A DNA stretch of 64,000 nucleotides from Achatina immaculata (lineage: Eukaryota > Mollusca > Gastropoda > Stylommatophora > Achatinidae). Numbering within the stretch: the stretch's first letter is position 1; every line of letters begins with the position of its first letter. Under the pieces are notes generated by a model. The model worked only from the letters and a program-made list of their open reading frames with translations. It had not been told where the DNA came from and searched no databases. Where the stretch lies: positions 53,481,282-53,545,281 of the forward strand of contig CM019702.1 of NCBI GenBank assembly GCA_009760885.1, given 5' to 3'. The position numbers were made by a program, and so were the translations under genes. This document shows, one piece after another, positions 23,871 through 37,157 of the stretch.

Positions 23871-26149
23871 AAAATATATCTAAAACTTACAAATGCGTAC
23901 ACGATATTTAAATGACACCATCGATGAAATAGTAGTCGTCTTATCTTTAACCATTCTAAACTTTCCGTGCATTCTTTGCTCAGTTGTAAATTACAAGTTA
24001 CCTTGTCACCTCTAGGGTAATGCATTATAATTGCTTTTCTTTATTTAACGGTGAATTCAAGAAGTTCAATTCAGGACCACAGTTGACACAAAATTCTACC
24101 TTAAGACTAAATAACACTACTTTTAAATTTCATGTTTATGAGAAAACAATTTTTCACTAACATATATGCCAGGTCAAAATAATCTGCAAACTGCTTGATC
24201 AAAATCTAGCATTTCAAATGCATCATACTGAACGTAAGAGAAAATGTTTTCATGGACTAAACAATTATTTTACAGAAATAAAGAAACTGCAAAGGGAAGA
24301 TCATGCAGGATCCAATATCATAGAAGAAAGATGTCCATGTGTGTAAATCTACCAAAATTTCGCATTCACTCATTTTACGTCTGATCAAGGATATCAGTTC
24401 CTTGCTAGAAACTTGACAGTGTGTGATCACAATGTCCTCTGTCTGCGAGGTATAAAATGTTCTCGTACTCTTCAGTAGGAGTATTTTCGCCTGATGTTGT
24501 TTCCCTTGCTGTTTGGACTTCACTGAATTTATATTTCTAATAGTTTTAAAGTTATTTGGCTGACATTCTCCGAGTTGTTAAGTGTGTAGAGATTGTAGGT
24601 TCCAATATTTCACGTACCGTTAGCATTTCCCCGACCAGACGAGAAGTGTAAGTTAATTTTGAGAGGTAGGAAAGACGTGATCTCAGAATGACATTGGTTC
24701 ACAACTCATCAACTTAGAATTAAGTTTTGTCTAGATGGTAATCTCTTTTAATATTGAAGAGTATCATGCAAACAGTGAAGCAGCAACTATGAACTTCAGA
24801 TAGCAGGTCTACAGCTATTAAACAATTGATCATAGAGTGACATATTAACTGCTTTCACGGTATCCTCCATCAAATCATGGATTTCTTGTTAATTTACAGC
24901 GGAAGCTTAGTGCTGCTGCTGAGTTGGTAAAACAATTTAAGCTCGGTGTTGTTTCAAAGGATGATTTAACGCTGGTATGGTTAACGTTTTGGTTATTTTG
25001 GTTATTGGAATAAATCAAAATGGATTTTCAGAAAAACATCTGAATATTGCATAATCATTAAATCCCCCTGGTTGGTTTAATTCTTGTTTTCTGGGGTGGG
25101 GGATGGGGAGACGCTAACATAACTGCGTCAGAGGTGACCAAGACCTCTCTGTTAATAACCTCAGACTGACTAAGAGCAGACGAGGAATTGTTCTGGTCCT
25201 CATGGCCATGGAGTCTTTTTAAAAAGAATTTAACCTACAATGTTTTATAACTGTTCTTCAGTATCCTTAAGGCATTGGTTGCAGAGAGCATTTGATAGCA
25301 GTCACAGGAAAATAGAACAAGAATCAAATTGGTGCACATAAAACAAATCACAGTGTATTTATTGATAAAAATGTACTTTTAATTCTGAATACGTGTCAAC
25401 TTTTGGTCATGTTATGTCCATTTATCCTATCAGATATCTCTGAGTCGGAGATGTCAGAAGTGACCTTTTCACGAGCGGAAAGATGCACTCTCGAAATACA
25501 GAGATTTGTATTAAATTGAGCAGTAATTTGGTATTTGGCCCAGATGGAATCATAAGCAGATGAGTTAAGTTTTTATACACGTCTATGAAATTAAGAATGC
25601 TTTTGAAGTGTGTGGTCTACTGAAACAAATATCTGCATTGGATTTTGACAGACTTTCAATCATAAAAAAGTTACTCTTAATGCAGCAAATAAAGGGTCTA
25701 ATAGAGTGTTTGCCGAAACTGGATATTTAAATACTATAATGTCAGTACTACTGTCTTCGTTGAAAACAGACTACTGATGTAGTCTGAAGAACAATCTATT
25801 GGTACACTGGTATTATATAAATCAGTATAGTTTTATTTTTCGTGACTTTCTTTTTAGATGAATTCACATCCATAATTTTGTAAGTTATTGCGTGACTTAC
25901 TCATTTAAGAGTCTTCTCCCTAATTGCTGTATATGTGATTACAAGTATACGTCCTTTTAGAAAATACTGGTTCCTCCACCTATTTTGAACTCTTTTGTAA
26001 AAGATGTAAAAGAGTATTGTTGGCCCAGGAAAAGATCACATGTCAAATATTAAATATTGTTTTTACTGAATGCAAAGTATTCATCGCTTTCGGATCATTG
26101 TAAAGTAGAAATATCGTAAATACAATAGCATCTATAGTAAAATGTTTGT
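23871..26149. other. block flank after gene A, non-coding
   Basis: Aligns in order with 3480-6500 and 34380-37000 (landmarks CCCGACCAGACGAGAAGTGT at 24630, GACATATTAACT at 24838, TGACCTTTTCACGAGCGGAAAG near 25460). No insertion like the SINEs of the first block. No gene seen. Confidence 0.55.
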
Positions 26150-26530
26150 AACTAATCTCAGATAATCTTTATCAGTTGCATGCCAGTATCATCTACACGA
26201 ACTTATTTATTGTTTATGGCTACATCACTGTTTCCAGCCAAATGTATCATTTGACAACTAGCGACCGTTAGCTAATATGCTAGCCTCAAGGCTGGCGAAC
26301 CACAGCTGACCGTCTCTCCTTTTCAAACTCCATTAAAAACCCGAGCCTGGCTAACGGGGTAAAGATCACCATCCAGGCATTGGAAAAAAACAAACAAACA
26401 AACGAAGTAATCCACTCCCAGGCCGACACAGTCTGTGTCCTTGTAAGCTTCTTTTCAAAAAGAATTATATCAAAGTCATAGGGTATGTGCTTCAAAAAAG
26501 ATCAGTGTTGTCTGACAAACTGTTAACAAC
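26150..26530. repeat. distal block module, copy 2
   Basis: Shares GGCTGGCGAACCACAGCTGA, GAGCCTGGCTAACGGG and TCCACTCCCAGGCCGACACA with 41655-41930 and, more diverged, 11060-11540. Unknown function. Confidence 0.65.
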
Positions 26531-26922
26531 ATATATGATGAATTGTCAAAACGAAAATAATATAGCTAAGAAAATTTAGACAGCAATTAATATTCCTATT
26601 TGTAACAAGAAAGGACCCCGAGTTTTTGTCACGAACCCCCACTTGAAACCATTCATCTATCCACCAATATCACAATAGGAATATTGTATAGAATACAAAA
26701 TGCTGCACACATAAACACACAAAAGAAGCAGTGTACGGATATTGTTTAGAGTGTACGCCACTCATGTTAGCAAGTTACACAATGCGTGTAGATTGACAGA
26801 CCTGATCCCGTCGCCCGCTAAAAACGACACAATTCCACCACGTGGCCAGTTTCAGGGTGTGAAAATAGGTCACACAGAAATACACACATTTACTATGATT
26901 TTCCAGATACTAAACGATATTA

Positions 26923-27716
26923 TGTATTAGTATAATATTAGTAATGTGAATTCCATGCAAGAAAAAAAAACAGATATCATGTCTTCACTGGCTAGCAAAA
27001 TAGGACTTGAAATTAACAAGTTCAAAACAAAAATAATAAACATTCCCCTTAATCAGACTGGAACACTACACATAGAAGGGACAGCTATTGAAGAAGTCTA
27101 TCAATTTGCATACCGTGGCAGCTACATAGACCAGGATGGTGACACTAGAAAAGAAGTTAGAATTAGAATTGAAAAAGCAACATCGATCTTCAAGAATCTT
27201 GAGAACATATGGAGTTCAAAAGTTATAAGCACAAAAACAAAGTTAAGACTATTCAATTCAAATGTAATACCGACCCTCATTTATGGATCCGAAAGCTGGA
27301 AAACAACTAAAGAAATAGACAAATTACGCTCTTTTGAAAACAAATGACTAAGGAAAATACTCGCCATCAAGTAGAACGAATTCAAGAACAATGCAGAGAT
27401 AAGACAGATGACTGAACAACAACCAGTCTCATGGGTGATCAGGAAAAGGAGATGGACATATGTTGGTCACTTGATGAGAAGAAATGATCAGAGAATCCGA
27501 AAACAAGCTGTCAAGTGGAACACAACAGGCCAAAAAAAAAGAGGCAGACCGCGTGAAACTCTTAACTCAATGTTAAGAGAGGCCAAATTAACAGGCATAA
27601 AATGATGAGGTTGAAAGACTCGCCGAAGACAGGAAAAATTGGCGAACTACTTTACGAGCTCTATGTGACGTTTAACGGCACGGGAAGGATATAATATATC
27701 ACATATAAGATATAAG
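26923..27716 (+). mobile_element. LINE-C copy 2: RTE-like 3' fragment
   Basis: Encodes the post-RT region of the element at 50862-52599. A first frame (26946-27347) reads IEKATSIFKNLENIW and LRLFNSNVIPTLIYGSESWK. A second (27408-27605) reads SWVIRKRRWTYVGHLMRR and KKRGRPRET. Stops at 27347 and near 27373 and a frameshift near 27600 break it. The 3' end is an ATATAAG tandem. Imperfect 11-bp target duplications (AAACGATATTA 26912-26922, AAATGATATTA 27717-27727) flank it. Confidence 0.85.
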
Positions 27717-27727
27717 AAATGATATTA

Positions 27728-28643
27728 ACTGTCTACAGCAGCGATCAAGAAATCTTGAAACGTGTTTATACGCCTTTAGCAGTGGAGAGTCAAAATGATA
27801 GGAACATGTTAATTAACATGTCAGCTTAATTGCCTGCATATTGCTGTAATATCAGTTCTGACATTCCTCATTATCTTTCATATATGTCAGTTAATGAAGT
27901 TCAGAAAACCAAAATAGAAGAGAATGTTTCCCGAACTTACACTATCACATTATATAACAATCTGACAAAATATTTGAGTATCTTAGATGGAAAACACTGT
28001 GATTTCATAAAATTGCCGAAAATAATTATGTGAACAGAAAAATGAAGACTAGAGGTGGAACAAATGCTTTTAGTCTTTGAAATCGGAGAACGAATTAGTC
28101 TGTGTTTTGAAGAGAGACTAACCAGTGATAAATAATTTCTTTGGGTCATGAACAAGTAAACCTTCCCAAAAAATACATGCAAAATTTACGAATGCGAAAC
28201 ACAAAATATCCTTACAGTAAACACATCGAGAACGACGACATGTTTATTTATTGAAAACGCAAAAAAAGGGGGTTGGAGCAATGTATACCAAAAGACACAT
28301 GCTTCAGTGTAAGGTTATCGGTCCTGGAGTAAAAGGATGGAAAATATGCAACAGGTTAATAAAAATAACTCCGTGGTAAAATAAGATGGGAAAAAAGGAT
28401 TTAATTTATACATTTGCTTTTTTTTTTATTCTACAATCTATTGCGAACATCTCATGTTCTTAATGCTTTTCTTTACTAGGACGTGCAATGTAGTATCACA
28501 TTTATTAAAACTTTATTATTCACATATTGCATTCATTATCTACAGAGAATCTGCCCATGCTACAGATTAAAACCAGCAGAAATTGCATCAGTATTAAACA
28601 GGAGGTCTATGGTTAGTCTTAAGTTTTCTGTTTTTCAGCTTTC
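27728..28643. other. 3' flank of gene B
   Basis: Parallels the 3' flank of genes A and C. No independent gene seen; the short open frames are not conserved among copies. Confidence 0.45.
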
Positions 28644-31600
28644 TTAAGTTTTCTTCCGTTTTTTTGTTGAATGTGATCGAAACATATTTCGTACAGTTTC
28701 TCTGTATTTACTGCTCATGTGATAGTAAATAAAAATATTTGTTGATGAGTTCACAGACTCCAGAACAAGGCCGAGTCCCATAAGTATTACTCCAATCTTT
28801 AAGTATTTCCCACCCAAAGAAAGCTCTGGTTCGGAAGCTGCAGCTAGCACAGCGATACAGAATGGAGAAAAGCAAACAATAAACAAAGTAGAAATCATTA
28901 CAACCATCTTGGCCACTTTCTGGTTACGGTTAGAAATCTTGTCAGTTTGTGCAGGAGCTGTGGACGTTTTTCTCCATTGCGCTTGCTTTTTTAATTGGAC
29001 TACGAGAATAACAGTGCAGATAACGATGATAGCAAAAGCATTCATTGGAACGATGAAATTGTTTATGGCATAAGAAATGCTTTCAATGTTTTCGCCATCA
29101 TCCACAATAACACGACCAAGGATAGTCTTATTTCTTAATGGAGAAAATTTCATCCCCAATTTACTGGCAGCATACATAGGAGCTATTGTAATCTGGAGAA
29201 TGATGAATACAGAAACGATAATGATGGTCATCTTTTTTGACGACAGAAAGCTTTTCACCTGAATAGAAAAAACAAAAACATAAATTAATCTTTCTTATTT
29301 CTTTCTTTCTTTTTTTCTTTCTTTATTTATTTTCCCATGTTTTCTTAACCTTTCCAAGCAATCGAGCATCTGTGATGCATTTACAACCTGATGATCTCTA
29401 GATTATCATTTTATAAATATTCATTCAGCTCTTAAACAAAATTAATGGGTTGTAAGTTACAATGAGGTCTTTATTTTCGAGACAACAAATGTCTTTCCTT
29501 TTAAGCTAAAGAAACAATGAGGTAGATCACTCACGAGTGGAATGAAATGTATTTTGTTATATTTATTCTTCGAATGACGTCTGTCTACCTTTGTAAGCAA
29601 GATTCATATTACTTTCGAACTGAGAAATATTGGTATAACTTTAAAATAATAAACAGTCGTTAAAAAATAAAACAAGCTGCACACTTATTACACAATTTAA
29701 AATGATCTAACACTCAACCTTTAACGGAGCTGTTATGCACAAACATCTTTCCAGGGTGATTACTGCTGTGATCCAGCTGCTCACTCGGGTGAAGGTCATA
29801 TGTGGTATTGTAAAGATGAAGAAACAAACTTCTATGGGTTCGAAAGGCAAATCGGCTGTAATCATTAAAGGGTTGAACATAACATTTAATCCCACGAGTG
29901 TTATAAGTGAGCCTAGGTCAGAAACGGCCAGACCTGCGTGCGAACAGAATTATATTAAATTCACTAAAATAAGTGGCTAATAATTCTCTTACTAAACAAA
30001 TAGGAGCAAATGAAAAAAAAAGAAATTTTTATTCATTTATTTTTTTTGTTTGTGATTTAGAGTTTTGATTTTATTAGATTTTCGCTAACTCTTTAGAGAT
30101 CGCATAAAACAATAGAAGATTTGTCGGAACGGATTATTTTTAGTGAGTAAGACTCTTTTCACTTATTCGAAAAGGTCACTAGACGCAATATCCAGATTTG
30201 AGGATCCCAGAATCACCTCACTGTGAAAGAGATTCAGCATGGCAGTCCAAAATTAACGCGCTCTGTGCCGTTTCCATGAGACGTTTGTTTGGCTCATTCT
30301 GCTTCATTGAGGACAATGTCTCAGGAACAGTGCACATCGACATAAGGGAGAGTCGGCTAATGCCACAACTCATGGGTGAAGAGGAAAATTAGCTCATTTA
30401 ACAACAAGACTGGGGCCCGTCAAACTGATATTTGAAGATCCGGGAGGGTCTAAAAGAACATCAGCCAGATCAGTGATTTGGAAGTCTGCTGATCGCCCGC
30501 AATATCTTCAACACATGGTCACCTCTATCACCGTTTTTACAATGTGCTATATCTTGGTGGGTTTCATTAAGAACAATGTTTACGCACTTCTACGTGCAAA
30601 TTAACTGCCGGAATTGCGAAGACACAGCAACATCAAGACCGCCACGCATGACATGGTTGAGAGCGACCATGACATATGCCGTGCCACACGTTGGTCGCAT
30701 ACACAATATATTGAAAGCATATATTCTCTTTCAAATAGTGGTAATATCATGAATTTTTCTGTTCAGTGTTGGTGAAACCATGATCTTCCTGGAACGAAAA
30801 ATAATTTGTGTCTACTATTATCGTTTCACTAAACCTGCACAGACATATTATATATATATTTTTATTGGGGGGGGGGGGGGAAGAGGCTGTCTGATTAGGC
30901 AATCAGCGACCCATATTCCTTATACTAGCGTCAATGATAACGAACCATAACCGACAAAGACCATGTCCCGTCACTCCGTTGGTACTACCAGTAACAGGCA
31001 TATACATATATATATATATCACTCAGTCATTTGGATGTCCCTTGCGGAACTTTGCCTCCCTAACAGTTCTCCTGTAGGCATCTCGGTTGTAAGCAAGATG
31101 CCCTGCTGCTGATGCATCTATTTGCAGATTATCAACGATGTTTTGTCGTCATCTTCGCTGTTGTCTCTTTTTTTTCTCATTATGTACTCTTCCAAGACGG
31201 TCTTCTCTATATTATAATGACGTTTAATGTGTCCAAGATATTTAACTTTTCTCTGTTTAATCCTATTTACTAGCCAACCTTCTTTAGTATTAAGTTCTTG
31301 TAGTATGGATATAAGTGTTTCTACGCTATTTTTGTAAAATGTCATGGTCTCATTGGCACATGTTGAGATGGGAAAGATGCATGCCCGTAAAAGTTCTGTA
31401 TGCTGACCTCCTCAGATTATTTAGTTGTTTTACTCTGTGAAGAGCGGTAGCTGTTCTGCTTTTAATTTCCCTCATTGCATCTCCATTATTATTTATTAAT
31501 GTTCCTAGATATTCAAAGCTCTTTACCTCTTCCAATTTTCCCTCATTGATATATATTTCAGCTGCCTTAATTTATTTACCATTTGTCAGCAATTTAGTTT

Positions 31601-32675
31601 TCTTCGCCTTAAGATAAACATTTTGCTTTTCACTATTCTTATGGACTAACATAATTAGTTTTTCCATTCAGTTTTGTGTTGTGGGCATTAGTACTGTGTC
31701 ATCAGCATATAATATCTCTGGTATTTCATAACCTCCAATTGCAAAAATGCTGCACAGGTACCGCAGGTATTGATTGGCTACATGGGACCCAAGTAGTGGA
31801 TCTTGATTTTGCTGATTACAGAATTCTTATCAGTAACAATGTGAATTATACACATCCTGTCTTCAATGGCTAGTAAAATAGGACTTGAAATTAATAAAGA
31901 CATAACAAAAACAATGAAACTTCGCATTAATCAAAATGGAAACAAAAATACACGCCGAAGGGAAAGATGTTGAAAAAGTCAAACAATTTGCATACCGTGG
32001 TAGCTAAATAGACCAGGATGGTGACACCAGAAAGGAATTTAGAATTAGAATTGCAAAACCAGCATCAATCTTCAAGAATCTTAAGAACATATGGAATTCA
32101 AAAGTTATAAGCACAAAACCAGGTTAAAACCATTCAATTCAAATGTAATATCCACTTCATGTACGCATGCGAAAACTGGAAAACGATTAAAGAAACATAC
32201 AAGAAAAGACTCTTTTGAAAACAAATGCCGAAGCAAAATACTCGGCATCAAGTGGGAAGAATTCAAGAACAATGCAGAGATAAGGCAGATGACTGAACTA
32301 CAACAAATCTCATGGATGATCAGGAAAAGGAGATGGACATATGTTGGTCACATGATGAAAAGAAGAGATCAGAGAAACCCGAAACAAGCTATCAAGTGGA
32401 ACACAACAGGCCCATGAAAATGAAACAGACCAAGTGAAACTATAAAGATGGCATTGTTAAGAGAGGCTAAATTAATAGGCATAAAATCTCTTGAATAGGT
32501 TGTAAAGATTAATGAAAACGAAAAATTGGCGAACTACCTTGCGAGTCCTATGTTTAACGGCATGGGAAGGATATAAGATATAAGCATTGTTATGGACTGT
32601 AATATTCTTTGTCTACATCTTCTCTAACATTTTTCATTATATTTTCAATATACAAGTTAAATAAGTAAGACGATA

Positions 32676-32727
<52 letters not shown>

Positions 32728-33152
32728 AATACATTAGTATTGTTTTCTAATACATCTAATAAATCTAAATTATTTTTCAGACTACACCATTACTTTGTCA
32801 GTTTTTGTGAACTTATTCAGTCTTAGATTTTATGTTTTAAACATCGGAGTCAACATGAAAACAGATTGAATATCATTTAATATGTTGTTTGAAAAGTTAT
32901 GGTCTTCTTACCAAGTAGACTGACGTTGATAGAATCTTTAAAATCCTGTCTGATGAAGCAGATGATATTGATGACATTTGCCACAATACCAAAGATGCCA
33001 ATTAACTGACACATCACTCCGTAGACAATCCAAATGAAAGTGAGCATTGCTTCATCACTGATTCCAGAGTCATCAGTTGTTTTCTGGTGATGAGATTCTG
33101 ATTTCCTTACTGGCTGGAAGATAAATGTTGGCTCAGTTGTTATGTCCATCAC
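28644..33152 (-). CDS. GPCR B, chemosensory-receptor-like, three exons
   Basis: Predicted 356-aa receptor built exactly like gene A. Exons (minus): 33152-32912, 29933-29719, 29258-28644. The same donor and acceptor motifs are kept and the frame is open throughout. TM2 starts LAVSDL; ERC follows TM3; exon 3 has CFSPF in TM6 and NSSTNIFIYYH in TM7, and ends in a basic KKRKKT tail unlike A. The N-terminus differs from A (MDITTEPTF) but converges at DDSGISDEA, so the extracellular tail varies most. Intron 1 is about 3 kb and holds LINE-D, LINE-C and TA repeats, which may affect splicing; transcription is unproven. Ligand unknown. Confidence 0.8.
30880..30980. repeat. GCGACCCATAT module in intron 1 of gene B
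   Basis: Follows a 15-G run (about 30866-30881). Matches 19740-19835 in intron 1 of gene A and, in its core, the distal block modules at 26250, 41755 and 11300. Confidence 0.6.
31021..32675 (-). mobile_element. LINE-D copy 2, interrupted by LINE-C copy 3
   Basis: Minus-strand non-LTR fragment, the longest LINE-D copy here. Frames at 31118-31345 (ISILQELNTKEGWLV, VKYLGHIKRH) and 31350-31535 (VKSFEYLGTLINNNGD, IKSRTATALHRV) belong to the post-RT region. RT-domain sequence continues to 31742, is interrupted by LINE-C, and resumes at about 32591-32675. It ends at a (TA)n array. It has frameshifts and is dead. It lies in intron 1 of gene B in the same orientation as the gene. Confidence 0.8.
31743..32590 (+). 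mobile_element. LINE-C copy 3 nested in LINE-D copy 2
   Basis: Plus-strand fragment beginning in the RT active-site region (GIDWLHGTQVVDLDFADY; the family has FADD, so the last catalytic aspartate is changed) and running through IRKRRWTYVGH(M)MKRRDQR to an ATATAAG tail near 32575-32590. Several stops and frameshifts. Its position inside LINE-D gives the order: LINE-D first, then LINE-C. Confidence 0.8.
32676..32724. repeat. (TA)n microsatellite in intron 1 of gene B
   Basis: About 24 TA units directly after the 5' remnant of LINE-D copy 2. Genes A and C have TA arrays in the same part of intron 1. Confidence 0.9.
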
Positions 33153-36100
33153 CTATCCTGTTATGTCAAAAGATGAATGATACGTGATATTAGTTCTAGT
33201 CATTTCAAGATATCATTACCACCTCCCCAACATCTTTGAGCGGCAATACCAAGACAAAAAAATGGAACAAGTTCTTAAATATTTTTAGTAATCTTTAAAC
33301 AATGAAATCGCTGCTTAATTCAAGAAATGTGTGAGAAAATAGAAGTGCTTAAAATAAAACGTGAAATATTGAAAGACCTTTGGCTTGAGTAAGTAGATAA
33401 CAACTTTATTTCATATTTGTTTTCTCTACAAGATTATATATTCTCCGGAATCTACTCTGATACATGTCCTTCAGTCTCCAACTGGACAGCAGTTATAATT
33501 TTAAATGTATTCATTGTCGTAGCATATAATATAAAGTATCTTTACAGTATGATCGTTATTAAGAGAAATGTTTTGTTTAAACCTCACCTGATATTCATCC
33601 ATCCATCCACGCCTTCTGGGGCACAGTTCAACGATAAGGGTTCTCTACTTTTATCCGGCGCTCTTCGTTCATCCAATTTTTCTGATCTCTGTATCAAGAT
33701 CTCTTCTCCAGGTGTTTCTAGGACTTCATTGTTTCCTCTTACCCTGGTCACCAGAAATCTTCTCTCTCAAACCACGCTGACATTCTCCCGTTAAAAGTGT
33801 ATGATATTGTTAACCGCGTCTCCACTACAAATTGGTCTTCTCTGTCAATTTCAGAAGCACTGACATGCCTTAGTACTACTACCAAATTTTGTTTTAAAAA
33901 CCTTTTACGCGCAGTACAACGATTCTGCATTTGTCTTATAAGCTAACAATACAAAGGCTTGCGATTCTATGAAAACTTGTTATTTTCATGAACGCTTTTG
34001 TGTTCACTATTTAAATATTAATGTATTTACAGTTTCTTCCGTTCACTATCTTAATATCTCTTCTTGTATTACTCAAAAAAACATATATCTTCTTGTATTA
34101 CTAAAAAAAAAACATACAGTATATATAGACTGAGAAGAAAAATATTAGCGTGAAATAGCGCTATTAAAGATTGAGAAACCCGTTTAACTTGCGTCATTGA
34201 CAGTAATCAAAAACAAAATGCATAATTTCGCATTATTAAATTGTCATAATAGTACCCCATTTTGTTTCAAAATTACCCTGATAACTGAAATCTGTGACAT
34301 GTAACTACACCACGATGTCCACAATTTCTAATCTGACATAATGTTGGCCTATTTAAAGTAAGTATTGTTGTATTTCTTTTAATAATAGCAGATTCAAAAA
34401 TTTGAAATTTTCTTTGGATACCATATATGTAAAATATACTACTGAATACACAATATTTAAATAACACCATCGACGAATTATTAGCTGCATTTAACCATTC
34501 TAAACTTTCCCAGCATTATTTATTCAGCTTTAAATTACAGGTTAACTTGTCAACTTTAAGGTAAAGCATTAAACTGATTTTTTTCCAGTAGTTTCGAAAA
34601 GTTCATGCACAAAATGTATCTTAAGAATAAATAGGACGTGCTATTTCAAATTTTATTAACGAGAAAACATGTTTTACTAACTTATGTGTAGGATCAAAAT
34701 AGTCTGAAAACTCCTTATATCAAAAACTAGTATTTCTAGTTCATCAAATGTGATTGTATTTAACGGAAGAGAAAGTGTTTTATGAATTAAATGATTACCT
34801 TACAGAGAGAAAGAAAATGCAAATCAAACATCGCGCAAAATCCAACATCATAGACGAAGTGTATCCATTAGTGTAAAAATCTAACAATATTTCGTATTCA
34901 TCCACATTCTGTCTGACCATCAATGTGTGGTTAGAATGTCATCTTGCTAAGTTTAAACTACTAACTCTGTTTATGGTAATTCAATTCAATAAAAAACATG
35001 TTGTTATCCAGTTTATAGGAATATTTTCTCATGATGTTGTTTTCTCTGCTATTCATGTTGCAAATAATTAAAATGTATAATAGTTTTAAATTTATTTGGG
35101 TGACATTCTCCCTAGAGGTTAAGGGTGCAGAGATTCTATATTCCAACATTTCAAGTGCCGTAAACATTCTCCCGATCATACGAGAAGTGTAAAATGATTT
35201 TTGGAGGTAAGAAATGGAAGTGATTTTAGTATGTCACTGTGTCACAACTCATGCACTTACTTTTAAGTTTTGTCTAAATGGTAATATATTTTAAGACTGA
35301 AGAGTATCCATGAAAACATTTTAGCAGCAACTTCTAACTTCAGGTCTACAACTATCAAACAATTGAACATAGAGTGACATATCAACTTCTTTCACTGCAT
35401 CCTCCGTCAAGTAAGAGTTTTCTTGTTAATTTGCAGTGAAAGATTGGTGCTGATGCTGACGTAACAAAAGAACTTAATCTCAGAGTTCTTCCAAAATATT
35501 ATTTAAGGCTGGTACTGTTGATCTTTTGGTTATTGACATAAATGGAAATGGAATTTTAAAAAAACAACATGAATGTAGCAAGATCATTAAATCTCACTCG
35601 TTGGTATAATTCTTGTTTTTTTCTGGAGGGGGAGCGTGGGGAGGGCTTGGGGAGATATAACTGCTTCAAAGCTGACCAAGACCTGTCCGTTAATACCCAC
35701 AACAAAAACCTCAGCATGACTAAACGCAGACGAGGAATTGCTATGGTCGTCATGACAGTGGAATCTTTTCTAAAGCATTTAAACTGTGACGCTTTACAGC
35801 TGTGCTTCAAACTCTTCAAGGCATGGGCTGCACATAAGATTTGACCGCGGTCCCAGAAAGATGGAACAAGAACCACGTTGGTATACCGGCAAAGAAATCA
35901 CAGTGTATTTGTGACAAAAAATGTATTTTTAATTCTGAGTAGTGTCAACTTTTCTTCTTGTTATGTCCAATTATCGCATCAGATAACCGTCAGTCGGATT
36001 TGTCTGAAGTGAACTTTTCACTAGCGGAAAGAAGCACTCTTGAAATCCAGAGATTTCCGTACAATGAGCAGTAGTGTTCCGAGAAAGTTAAATCACTGTG

Positions 36101-37147
36101 ATTGAGAGAAAATAATTATGAGAAGGATACAGACAGAGTCATTGTATGATTTAGTATGTCTGCTCTTCCGGAAGCATTGCCCCTCCCCCCTTCCGGTGGA
36201 ATCACAAGGAGCTGCGTAGAGGTTTTACACAAGTGCATGCAATTAAGACCGTTTTTGTATTGCGTGATCTACTGAAACAATATCTGCCTGGGATTCCGTT
36301 TATATTTTGACACACTTTCAAACATACATATGGTTACCCTCAATTCAGCAAATAAAAGGTTACCAAACACTTAAACATAATACTTTCAACATTACCTGCA
36401 TCAGTCAACAGGAGAATAGTTATGGTGTCTCAAGAACCATGAATTGGTACATTAGTGTTATATAAATCATCACAGTTCTATTTCTTCGTGGCTTTCTGCT
36501 CAGATGCATATACAGTCATAAGCTGTTATTAATCATGTTTTAAGTTATTGCGTGATATAATTATATAAGAGTCTTCTCTCTAAATACAGTATATGTTTGG
36601 AAAATATGCGTCTTTTTAGAAAATAATGATTTATCCATCTCTTCTGTAACTCAGTGTTTTTCTGTACCTAATATTCATAGAGTGGACATGTTAGTTCCTT
36701 TTCATGTGCTCTACCATTTACAACTGGGTTTAATTCCAATGAATCCATTATAAATGATCGAAATATGGTAATTCGAAATTTCGTCATATAACCAGTGCAC
36801 CGAACACAAACATCATGTGAAGATAAATTTAGAAAACAACATTTAAATGACATGTCTTTCTTTGGTAAAATGTGTTGACGATAGCGAGATTACATAAAAG
36901 TTGACAGAGAGCATCGCACCCCGTATTGTTGACCTGGAAGAAGATCATGTGTCAAATACGAAATACTGTTTTTACTGAAGAGAAAGTATTCATCGCTTTC
37001 GTATCATTGTGAAGTAGAAACATCGTAAATACGATTGCATCTGTGCAATTTGTGGTAAATAAAATCAGTTCCATGATAAAATCATTTATTTGAACTTGTT
37101 TAGTGTTTGTGGCTACATCATTGTTTTCAGTCAAAAATCTTCATTCA
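33153..37147. other. 5' flank and block flank of gene B, non-coding
   Basis: Uninterrupted version of the duplicated flank, useful as the reference empty allele for the insertions in other blocks (no SINEs, no mariner, no 960-bp duplication). Open frames of 60-125 codons (33417-33794, 35556-35876) are not conserved in frame among blocks. I see no gene. Confidence 0.55.
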
Positions 37148-37157
37148 CATAGCATTC

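Noticed and set aside
33417..33794. 125-codon open frame upstream of gene B
   Set aside because: The equivalent positions in the other blocks do not keep this frame; it lies in duplicated non-coding flank.
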